Of a stretch of DNA of 64,000 nucleotides, positions 22,722 through 31,849 are shown in pieces. How positions within the stretch are numbered: position 1 is the first letter of the stretch; each line of letters opens with the position of its first letter. The DNA is from Flaccisagitta enflata. Lineage: Eukaryota; Chaetognatha; Sagittoidea; Aphragmophora. The DNA is taken from assembly GCA_965153355.1 (NCBI GenBank), contig OZ231126.1, positions 38,874,001 through 38,938,000 on the forward strand. Direction: 5' to 3'. The notes beneath the pieces were generated by a model. It worked only from the letters and a program-made list of their open reading frames with translations, made no database searches and had not been told where the DNA came from. A program made the translations under genes and the position numbers.

Positions 22722-22977
22722 CTTTTTAGTCGCGTGCAACGTGACTCTACACCCCGCTTTGTCGGTCCGTACGTCGGTCTGTCGGTCCGTCTGTCCGTCA
22801 GTCCGTTGGTCCGTTGGTCCGTTGGTCCGTTGGTCCGTCAGTCCGTCACACTTTACTTTTTTTTGTTTTTAGCGGTCTTTGGCCTCACTGCTGCTGCCCA
22901 AATGATCAAGTGACCTCAAAAACAGCCCCTGCCCACCCGCACGCGACTGGGGTAGCCATGTATCCGGCCTTGTTTCA
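22722..22977 (-). mobile_element. HINE-type element, subfamily A, reversed, complete
   Basis: TTTTTAGTCGCGTGCAACGT hairpin end, long GTCCGTTG microsatellite, CACACTTTAC, GGCCTCACTGCTGCTGCC, GCACGCGACTGGGGTAGCC, CCGGCCTTGTT. All blocks of the consensus are present. Confidence 0.85.
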
Positions 22978-23440
22978 CACATGTAGCGCCCTCTTACACT
23001 ATTGTTGATCAATGGTTATCTCTTTTGAGTCTCTGAAGCCATTTGCATATTCTCCCTCCAAGTCTACATCTGTGACTTTGGCCAAAATCCATCCACTTTT
23101 GTTTTAAATTCGTTTTAAATTTGTTTATTTCGTTTTAAATTCGTTTTTGATTGTGAATAACCAATTCTATTCTACTTATTTTGTTGCCCAGAATAGTCTC
23201 TGATAAGCCTAAAATAAGTGAAGCATGTCAGACTTTCTCCATGTTTTGGGACTCCGATAAAAGTGTCTGTGATTTTATACATTTTCATTACAATCTTCAC
23301 ACATCAATGAAAATGTGTTCTGTTTTTCTAATTTTCTCTTTTTCTCTTTTTTCCCCCTTTGAGTTCCCTCCCCATCTCCAGACCCTTTGATTTCCCCCCC
23401 CCCCCACGGGGGAATATACAGGCCTGTATAATAGTTACAG
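22978..23440. other. No gene recognised
   Basis: Includes a CGTTTTAAATTTGT direct repeat (about 23105-23145) and a poly-C tract at 23394-23405. The 69-codon frame at 23181-23390 shows no recognisable features. Confidence 0.4.
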
Positions 23441-24515
23441 ATTTTTAGTCGCGTGAACGCGACTCTAGAAGCCGCTATGTCGGTCGGTCGGTCTGTCGGT
23501 CGCTCTGTCGGTCGGTCTGTCCGTCACACTTTTGAAATATAGCGTAATTCTTCATTTTAAAGGTACTTAAGGGTACTCCTGAGTACTTAAAGATACTTTA
23601 GGGTACTTTAAGGTACATTAGATACTTAAGTACTTAAGTACCATAGGGTACCGTGTCATCCACCTGAGTTGTCGGATTCTGTTAAGCTTTTACTCTTTGA
23701 TGCTAAGAGACATGGATTTGAAATTGATCAAGTCTTAAAGAGTATAGATTGACATTTTTTTTATCAAAATTTCAGCGATTTTGGTCAAGTGGTTTGTCTT
23801 TTACACAAATTTGAAGTGCTACAAGTATTTTCCCATCTTAAAGATTTTCCATTAGACAAAAGGAATTCTGCTTGCCTCCGTTTTCACTTTCTTTTTCGCT
23901 ATTCATATCAAAGAGACAAGATTGATCTGAAATAAAAGATAAACTGACTAAGTTATTAAACCACTTCAAAATTTTCCCTGATTAAAGCTTTTTTTGTATT
24001 GATGGCGTATATGACTCAAAAAGAATTGCGATGTTAATTTGCACAGTTCCTGGAATTAATTGGAAATTCTGCTCAGTCCTGAAATGAAAGCTTTTACTTC
24101 ATATTCATGTTGAAGACAAACTACTTGACCAAAATGGACGAAATTTTGACACAAAAAATGTCAATATATACTCTTTAAGACTGGATCAATTTTAAATACA
24201 TGACTTTTTGCACCTGTGAGTAAAAGCTTAACAGAATCCGACAACTCAGCTGGATGACCCGGTACTTCAGAGTATTTTACGTACTAATGGATACATTAGG
24301 GTAGTAAAGGTATCTAAGGGTACTTAGGGTACATTAGAGTTCTCCAGGTACTTAAGGTACTTAAAAAGTAATACAGGATAATTTAGGGTACTTAAAGGTA
24401 ATTAAGAAAGCCTTATTTCACCTTTATTACCTTTATTACCTTTATTACCTTAATGACCTTAATTATCTATATTACCTTTATTACCACGCGACTAAGGTTT
24501 GTTGACCTTGTTTTA
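23441..24515 (-). mobile_element. HINE-type element carrying a GGTACTTA array, reversed
   Basis: The left end has TAGTCGCGTGAACGCGACTC and a GTCGGTCG microsatellite. The right end has ACGCGACTAAGG and GACCTTGTTTT. Between them is a (GGGTACTTAA)n-like minisatellite (23562-23650 and 24270-24410), interrupted by a foldback element, and a (CCTTTATTA)n run at 24420-24480. Confidence 0.65.
23650..24268. mobile_element. About 610-bp foldback MITE within the GGTACTTA array
   Basis: Inverted ends: GTCATCCACCTGAGTTGTCG at the left and CGACAACTCAGCTGGATGAC at the right. Pairing continues for about 170 bp (GTTAAGCTTTTACTC with GAGTAAAAGCTTAAC; TTGGTCAAGTGGTTTGTCTT with GACAAACTACTTGACC). The flanking GGTACC palindrome prevents exact target-duplication assignment. 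Confidence 0.75.
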
Positions 24516-24561
24516 AATTCGATCTAAAGACGGTGTATTCTTATTCTAAATATCTTTTCAG

Positions 24562-24649
24562 GCGAGTTTCCATCATCAAGAAAATGTTTGGAGATATGTT
24601 GCAGCACAACCAAAAGGTCACTCAATCGGACCATTGGGGGTCAGAGCTG
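24562..24649 (+). CDS. Possible host exon, gene unknown
   Basis: An 88-bp stretch preceded by a strong acceptor (TATCTTTTCAG) and followed by a consensus donor (CTG then GTGAGT). In the frame with one leading base it is fully open and encodes RVSIIKKMFGDMLQHNQKVT then QSDHWGSEL, a composition unlike the repeats around it. Splice phases would be 2 in and 0 out. I do not recognise the protein. It could also be an exon of the adjacent helentron, though no helicase motif is visible in it. No second exon of the same gene was found. Confidence 0.4.
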
Positions 24650-24653
24650 GTGA

Positions 24654-25649
24654 GTTTCCAAAATCAATCGACATCTCAAACTAATCAAATCAAATCCTCA
24701 TGATGATTTTGGTGGTCTAAATATTGTTTTGTATGGTGATCCTTATCAACTGGGACCAGTGGCGGACAAGCATATTTTTGAGTATGATGCCAAAGATCCA
24801 TACGGCATAATTTCAGAAGGAGTACTCTTTGAAAATTTTTGTAGCTTTGAACTGACGGAAATTATGAGACAAGCGGACAAAATCTTACAAGATGCTCTTT
24901 GTGATTTGTCTGATGCGTCCACTCCTATGTCTGCCCAAAATGTTGCCCTTTTCAAGAGCCGAGTGAAGAACGAAGAGGATTTGAAAATTGAACCTCACAT
25001 GAGAATTGACCTATTCGCATTCAATGCGGATGTGAATGCTCACAATGATCAGCTTATTGCTGAAGTTAAAGGGGAATCGCATTTGGTTGATGCAGATTTG
25101 TCAATCATGGGTGATGAAACTAAGGCAGTTAAAGACAAAGTAAAGCAGGCCATACGAGACAGACATGACCATACTGAGACAGTCGGACTTAGGCTTCATG
25201 TTGATTACAAAGTTGGCGGGCGGTATTCTATTCCCGTTAATGTTGACTTGACTGATGGACTTGTCAATGGTGCCATAGGTACTTTGCAACATGTTGATAT
25301 TGATAGCCAAGGTAAACCGATCACCTTGTGGGTTAAATTTGACCATGAAGAAGTTGGCAAAAATCGCCGACAGTTACTGTCAAACAATCAACGTTACAAG
25401 CAACATATCCAAAATGGCCTAACGCCAATTTGGAAAGTTGCAAAAAATTTTCCAACTTGCAGGAAACGTTTAACAGGACGAGTTGTGTGTTTTCCCTTGT
25501 ACTATGCGTATGGTTTTACCATATGCAAAGCACAAGGAAATAACCACATTGGAATTCAAACTATTGTCCATCTAAATGCAAGAAGGAAAATTCCTCGGCG
25601 CCAAAAGTGTATGTTGCTTTCTCACGGACGGACAAAATTGACAATTTAA
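24654..25649 (+). pseudogene. Helentron helicase (PIF1-like), C-terminal part, frameshifted
   Basis: The frame is open from 24654; the first ATG is at 24729. PIF1-family superfamily-1 helicases form the motor domain of Helitron/Helentron Rep-Hel proteins, which replicate the element by a rolling-circle-like route in the nucleus. Seen here: FGGLNIVLYGDPYQLGPV (motif III), FELTEIMRQ (motif IV), DGLVNGAIGTL (motif V region) and FPLYYAYGFTICKAQG (motif Va). The Walker A/B part and the HUH Rep domain are missing. Near 25570-25600 the reading frame shifts: motif VI (VYVAFSRTD) is in the frame of the next entry. So this copy is 5'-truncated and broken, or it uses a frameshift. Decay is the simpler view. 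Confidence 0.88.
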
Positions 25650-27154
25650 CAATCATTGGGTCTTTTGAAGACCCATGGTTTCGAGAGGAAGAAGCAAGGA
25701 AGAAGTCTAGAGGTCAGATTAGAGAGGATGAAATAAGGGATGGTTATGGTAAATTACTGGAAAAAAAAGTTTTGTTGACTTGGAATCCCCTGTACAACAT
25801 ACAAAATTGCAACAGAATTATATCCTTTTTCAATGTCAATTCATTACACTGCCACATAAATGATGTAAAAAATGATTTCAGTCTTTTGGCATCTGATTTA
25901 ATCTTTTTTATAGACACAAGACTGAAAAAAAATGAAATTCTTAGTTTACAAGGATATAATTTCGTTGTTGGTCTTTGCATGAATAATGACAAACGTGTAC
26001 CAGGGGGAATATGTTTGTATGCCAAGTCAAATCAGAAGGTTTGTATCATAAAAGATGTAAACATCCAAGAGAACGGATATTACTATCAGGTAATCATATG
26101 TTCAGTGGGAGATTTGGTAATCCTTGGTCTTTATTTCAGCCCCAAGTGTTTAATGAAACATAGGGTCGAGTGTCTCCAAATAGCTTTGAAAGAAGTAGCT
26201 AGTTGTAAGGGAGATATTCTTATTGGTGGTGACTTCAATTGCAACACATGTTTTGACATTCTATCTGAAAATAGTTTCATCCAACTACCCTTAGATGAGA
26301 CAACAAGGTTTGCCACCAACATTGATCAAATGTACATCAAGACAAATAAGGAATATATTTTTGGTTGCAATCCTTGTTACTATAGCGATCACAATCCAAC
26401 ATATTTTGGGTTTAAATCTGTAGTTGATGATGACATGGATGTATTTGGTGACATAGACTTACCAACAATGGATACAACTTCTGGTGATCTTTCTCAAATT
26501 GATGACATGGATTGCTCTTCTGTGACTGATACAATTGGTTGTAATATGTTTAAAAGTGACAGGATGAGTGCTGGAACAGATGGCCAGTTTGCCTCTTTGC
26601 AACTGCCTGTGAATAAACATGCCCATGTTATTGACAGACTTGACTCGCGATCATCAAATGACCTCATTCAATTCTTGAACTGCCATGATTATCTTGTTAC
26701 CAACTGTAATAGCACTACTCAAATCGGTAACAGTTGTGGTTACATATGTGCCAGTATTGCAAGTTATGTCTATCAATCGCAACAGGATTCTTGGATATCA
26801 TTTGGTAAGTATGATCATCCAAGCTATCATCCAGATATAGTAGCATACAATTACATACTCAACATAGATCGCAGTGATGCGCAATTGCTAGACTCAGTGC
26901 AAATATTGAAGTTAGTCACTAGTTTGACTGGTGACCCCAATTTAAAGTGGTTTTTGGTACAAGATGTCAACTTATTTAAATCATTAGTGACATCTGATTT
27001 TAAGGATATTTCATTCCCTAAAAATGGTCAAAAGAAATGGGCAGTGTTTACTATCAATGATGCTATATTGAGCAATGAACAGAGAAAAAAAAATGTTCAG
27101 TCAAATGTCTGTGTTGGATCACACTGGTATACGGTTGTGATTGATATTGATTGA
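25570..27154 (+). pseudogene. Helentron endonuclease and cysteine-protease-like region
   Basis: The frame gives helicase motif VI (VYVAFSRTDKID, from about 25601), then an endonuclease-exonuclease-phosphatase domain: FFNVNSLH (about residue 75 counting from the ATG at 25607), FFIDTRL, PGGICLYAKS, GLYFSP, IGGDFNCN (D210, N212) and YYSDHNP (S260-D261-H262). GDFN and SDH are the catalytic signatures. The usual ETRL glutamate reads DTRL. A third domain follows an acidic linker (about 275-330): TQIGNSCGYICAS (Cys377, with Gln five residues before) and CVGSHWYTVVID (His506), the order of papain-fold proteases or OTU-like domains. Helentrons are known to carry an endonuclease and often an OTU protease. 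The ORF stops 9 residues after His506, close to a HINE-like junction, so the 3' end may be lost. Confidence 0.82.
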
Positions 27155-27330
27155 GCAACGCGACTCTACACCCTGCTCTCTTTTTTATGTTTTTTATTCT
27201 CAGAATAAATGTCCAGTATCAAATAAAGCCTCTGATAACCTGCCTTGTTCAGTTTTGTGCTACGCAACTCATAGGTCGCTTTTCAGTTAGTTGGTTGGTC
27301 CGTCAGTCCATCTCAAAGTTGTTTTAAAGG
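27155..27330 (-). mobile_element. Two abutting HINE-type fragments, reversed
   Basis: 27155-27250 has AACGCGACTCTACACCCTGC at the left and CCTGCCTTGTT at the right. 27251-27320 begins GTGCTACGCAACTCATAGG with GTTGGTTGGTCCGTC. The interior central block is mostly absent. The first fragment lies immediately after the helentron stop codon. Confidence 0.6.
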
Positions 27331-27742
27331 TGTTTTCAATGTTTTTAAGGATTTTCCAACTATCACAAGGTCTCTCTGTTTTCCTGTCTGTGTCTGTCTG
27401 TGCGTCAAACTCTCTGAAAAAAAAAGATGCACACAGTGTTGATCTAATGACCTTGCTTTTTGTATCATTGCATCATTAAAAGGACTTGTTTGTCTGTACA
27501 GAAAGAGAGAGCAATAAAGAGAGAGAGAGATAGAGTGAGAGAGAGACACGCACGCAAACTTACACACATGCACACACATACACACAAACACACACACACA
27601 TAGACACAAAATACACTAAGAACCAACATATTCACAGACAAAAGACAAAGTTTGCCAAGATTACCTTGATCATTTCTATGCAATTATCATTGTCAATATT
27701 TTTACAAATATCCACATATCATATCAAAATTATTTTTAGCAA
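27331..27742. repeat. GA/CA-rich microsatellite region; no gene
   Basis: (CTGT)n-like tract at about 27380-27400, (GA)n at 27505-27548, and imperfect (CA)n at 27550-27605. The rest is AT-rich without features. Confidence 0.55.
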
Positions 27743-28740
27743 CAAAAAATGGCTGTTTGATGCGCTAGTTTTGTCATGTGTCATGTGTGTCATGTGCAAT
27801 TCCTTGACAAAACTAGATGCATATTTTCTTTTTTATAATTTTCGCACGACTTTGTGTAATATGAGAGGATAAAACAATTTAATCCCAGCGATATATTTTT
27901 ATTAATCAGCAATTGTTAATCATTATTGATTATTATTAGTATTTATTGATTGTTAAATATCAATTTTGGATTATTTAGTATTGATTATTAACTATCAATC
28001 ATTAATCATCAATTATTTATTAATAATTGTTTATCCTTAATTAATAAGTATTCATTATCAATTATCAATTATTAATTATCAATTATTAATTATTGATTAT
28101 TAAATATTGATTATTGATTATCAATTATTAATCATTAATTATTATTTATCAGCTACTAATTATTGATTATTAATTATTGATTATTAATTATCATTTATTA
28201 ATTATAATTTTTGAAGTATTTTTAACAACAAAAAATGGCTGTTTGAGGCGCTAATTTTGTCATGTGTCATGTGTGTCATGTGCAATTCCTTGACAAAACT
28301 AGATGCATATTTTCATTTCTATAATTCTCTCAAAACTTTGTGTAATATAGGAGGATACAACACTTTAATCCCAGCAATATATTTTTAAGTTGCAGATGTA
28401 AAATGAGCCAAATTTTTCCTGTTCAAGTTATTTTGGTATTCACTGAAGCTGTGTCTTATAGATATTTTTTTATGAACAAAAATGGCTGTTTGAGGCGCTG
28501 ATTTTGTCATGTGTCATGTGTGTCATGTGCAATTCCTTGACAAAACTAGATGCATATTTTCATTTCTATAATTGTCGCACAACTTGGTGTAATATAAGAG
28601 GTAAAGCACTTTAATCCCAGCAATAAATTTTGAAGTTGCCAATGTAAGATGAGCCAAATTTTTCCTGTTTAAGCTATTTTGGTATTCACTGAAGCTGTGG
28701 CTTTCACATATTTTTTGACATAAAACGGCTGTTGGCCCTC
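27743..28740 (+). repeat. About 245-bp tandem repeat, three copies, one with an AT-rich insert
   Basis: The unit starts near AAAATGGCTGTTTGA (27747, 28233, 28480, and a partial at 28724) and contains GTCATGTGTCATGTGTGTCA, CCTTGACAAAACTAGATGCA and TAATCCCAGC. Spacing is about 245 bp between the later copies. The first is stretched to 486 bp by an AT-rich (ATTAATTATTGATT)n block at 27895-28226. Confidence 0.85.
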
Positions 28741-29130
28741 TGGATGGTGGGTTTGAGTCCTGCGCATGGCAGGTTCTTTAACCAAGGTTGAAGCATTTGC
28801 CTCGCAGACGTGGCTCAAGATTCAGTTACTGGAAACTCTGGCGAAGGTTGGAGGTCTGGATAACTGTAGCTTGCTAGTATCATTGCTAGCGTTAATCATG
28901 AATGTTGTACCAAAACCCATCACAAAAATAGCAATATTTCAATTGGCTACTGTGTTATATTTATGTGATGACACATACAGGGCGAAATTTGAAAAACAAT
29001 ACATGCCCTCATATGAATTTTGTGTGAAAGAGGTTTAAAACATGGTTGGCCCAAACGCCTTTGAAAATGGAATTCATGGAGAAATTTGTGTAGGATGATG
29101 AGACCTCATTTTTATCAAATTGATTGCTTC
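28741..29130 (+). other. Small open frame of unknown status
   Basis: 28766-29038 could encode 90 residues (MAGSLTKVEAFASQTWLKIQ and onward) with two moderately hydrophobic stretches. I recognise no domain. A GGTTTGAGTCC motif just upstream (about 28749) resembles a tRNA B-box, so a SINE-like origin is possible, but no A-box was found. Confidence 0.2.
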
Positions 29131-29320
29131 TACCACTGCAATGATACACGGCCACCAGTTGCGGATGGGTGGGCAGGGGCGGATATGCGCGTCTTCCCAC
29201 TTTTCGACTCATGCTGATGGATGGACGGACGGACGGACGGACGGACGGATGGACAGACGGACGGACGGACAGACGGACAGACAAAGCCTCTTATAGAGTT
29301 TTGTGTCCGCAACTAAAAAT
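29130..29320 (+). mobile_element. HINE-type element, subfamily B
   Basis: ATACACGGCCACCAGTTGCGG at its 5' side without AACAAGG, GTGGGCAGGGGCGG, TTTTCGACTCATGC, (GACG)n at 29222-29280, CAAAGCCTCTTATAGAG, TGTCCGCAACTAAAAAT. The subterminal AGTTGCGGA complements TCCGCAACT at the 3' end. Confidence 0.8.
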
Positions 29321-30090
29321 GGCTGATGATCATGACTTTGTTGTCACTGCCAAAATCACTTTCACATCTTACAAATCTGTGACTAGCAGTAACTGATCAT
29401 AACAACCATTGATGCCAATACAATTTTGATGATATCTATTATCCTCTGCACATGAAAATGCTGTTGCTTCATTTTCAAAACTATTGTGTCATGTGCAGAT
29501 TCCTTAACAGAAGTAGATTAAGGATGTAAGTTTGTAGTGACCTGGGATAAGTGTTGTAAGAAATTGTGTTACAGCCATTTATTTGTTTGGAGACTAATTG
29601 TTTGGAGACTTACTTTTGTTTAAAATATTCTATCATTCTGATCTTGGTGGATGTCATATCATAGAGTTTTTTTTTTCAGGGAGGTATAGAAATCATTTTT
29701 AGATATCTTGAATGAGGGCTTAACTCAAATTCAAGATTTAGTTGAGGTAGGTAGGAGGGACCTAAAAGTCTCCCCCTCATTTATTGCTTATACTGTTTGG
29801 TCTGCAGACTTTGAATGTCATGAGAAACAGAGTCTCTTTTCAATGTATTGGTAGTAAGTGAGGGGCCGCCAAGTGGGTGGTCCTGGCGCGGGACAATGAG
29901 GGTATGAGTTTGCCATACCCTCATTCTCCTTACCGAAGAGACTAGTATGGTTAAATATCTGAATAATTAACTTCTTATGATCTTGGATTTGCAGATTAGG
30001 CCTTTGAAGATGAAATGTCTGCAGTTGTGACTAAATGTGTTAGTGAGGTATCATTGTGCAAGTGTTATGAAGATACATCAGAAGGAGGAA
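29321..30090. other. No gene recognised
   Basis: AT-rich sequence. A short inverted pair (GAGGGTATG near 29910 with CATACCCTC) is visible. No coding frame or RNA gene can be supported. Confidence 0.4.
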
Positions 30091-30275
30091 GTTTTTAGTC
30101 GCGTGCACGCGACTCTACAACCCGCTCTGTCCGTCGGTTGGTCTGTTGGTCGGTCACGCTTAGCTTTTTTTGGCATTTACGGGCAATTTGGGGGTTACTG
30201 CTCCTGCCCAACTTTTTCATCATTGCCCCTGCCCACCCGCATGCGACTAGGGTAGCCGTGTATACGGCCTTGTTG
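30091..30275 (-). mobile_element. HINE-type element, subfamily A, reversed, complete
   Basis: TTTTTAGTCGCGTGCACGCG at the hairpin end, GTCGGTTG microsatellite, TTACTGCTCCTGCCC, CGCATGCGACTAGGGTAGCC and ACGGCCTTGTT. The hairpin AGTCGCGTGCACGCGACT is a perfect palindrome. Confidence 0.85.
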
Positions 30276-30299
30276 ACTAAAAGAGTTACTTTCGCTAAT

Positions 30300-31228
30300 T
30301 TGGGGAGATCCAGTGACTGAAAAGAGGAAACACAGTTGCTGACAAGAGGAGATGCAAATGTTGACAAGGGGAGTGACTGAAAAGAGGAAACGCAGTTGCT
30401 GGCAAGAGGAGAAGCAGTCGCTGGCAAGAGAAGAAACAGTTGCTGGCAAGAGAAGAAACAGTCGCTGGCAAGTGATGCAGTCGCTGGAAAGACAAGATGC
30501 AGACGTTGGCAAGAGAAGACGCAGTTGCTGGCAAGAGAAGATGCAGTTGCTGGCAAAAGGAGACGCAGTTGCTGGCACAAGAAGATGCAGTTACTGGCGA
30601 GAGGGATGCAGTTACTGGCAAGAGGAGACGCAGTTGCTGGCAAGAGGAGACGCAGTTGCTGCAAGAAGAGACGCAGTTGCTGCAAGAGGAGATGCAGTCG
30701 CTGGCAAGAGGAGATGCAGTTGCTGGCAAAAGGAGATGCAGTCGCTGGCAAGAGGAGATGCAGTCGCTGGCAAGAGGAGATGCAGTCGCTGGCAAGAGGA
30801 GATGCAGTCCCTGGCAAGAGGAGATGCAGTTGCTGGCAAGAAAGAGATACAGTTATTCGCAGAAGGAGATGCAGTTGCTGGCAAGAGGAGATACAGTTGC
30901 TAGCAAGAGGAGGTGCAGTCGCTGCAAGAAGAGACGCAGTTGCTGGCAAGAGAAGACGCAGTTGCTGGCAAGAGGAGATGCAGTTGCTGGCAAGAGGAGA
31001 TGCAGTTGCTGCCAAGAGGAGACGCAGTTGCTAGCATGAGGAGATGCAGTCGCTGGCATAAGGAGAAACAGTCATTGGCCAGAGGAGACGCAGTTGCTGG
31101 CAATATAGGACGCAATTGCTGGCAAGAGGAGATGCAGTCACTGGCAAGAGGAGACGCAGTTGCTGGCAATAGGATACGCAGTGGCTGGCTAGAGGAGACC
31201 AGTGGCTGGCAAAAAAGCCTTAAAGAAA
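30300..31228. repeat. 22-bp minisatellite
   Basis: About 42 units of GATGCAGTCGCTGGCAAGAG plus GA, with substitutions (GACGCAGTTGCTGGC). The 22-bp period keeps several frames open on both strands (up to 306 codons); these have no non-repeat sequence and are rejected as genes. Confidence 0.93.
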
Positions 31229-31848
31229 AGACAAAATACTCACAGAAAGACACATTAGTGAAAGGACGCTATAGACTACTTTGATGAATGAATTCTTTCC
31301 TGATGGATAATCTCTCAATTTTTTTTTCTGATTTTCAATTTGTTGCCATGAAACAAATCTTTTCTTTCTATGATTAAAGAGTTGTTGTCTAACATTGAGT
31401 TTTGTATCAATAGTAGTCAGTGATTCTTATTTTTCTTCATTGAGAGATATTATGAGGTTGTGGCTGTATTAGGAATAATGTTATTTACGAGTGCTAGAGA
31501 GCTTGATTTTAATGTGGGAAGGCTGCTAAGGGAAAGATTTTAGCTTCGCCTGGACAACTATAAGAAATATGTCCACACCCTGTCACACTGAGTTTACACT
31601 TACACATAGGGATTTTTATATCTCTGGAACGATGAAGTGCAGTTTCTTTGGCGGATAAACTGAAAAAAAAAGTACCTAAAACCCATGGATAGATTTTTGT
31701 CAATGAATCAGTGAAATACTGATGTCACAATGTGTGGACGCATTTCTCATTGGCCCGGTGAATCTTGAATCATGCTTAAGAGGCCTGAAAAGCTCAATTT
31801 CAAATCTTAGAGGGCTCATTTAAGGTTGGGCAGGTCCCAAAGGGAGGC
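31229..31848. other. No gene recognised
   Basis: AT-rich, single-copy-looking DNA. The largest frame (64 codons, minus strand, 31509-31703) has no recognisable feature. Confidence 0.4.
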
Positions 31849-31849
31849 A

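Noticed and set aside
28741-28790. tRNA gene or tRNA-derived SINE head
   Set aside because: Only a B-box-like motif; no A-box, no cloverleaf stems found.
30300-31228. CRISPR-like array (regular 22-bp repeats)
   Set aside because: No spacer/repeat alternation; eukaryotic context; simple minisatellite.
30095-31284. ORFs of up to 306 codons on both strands
   Set aside because: Products of the 22-bp minisatellite; repetitive peptides in five or more frames.
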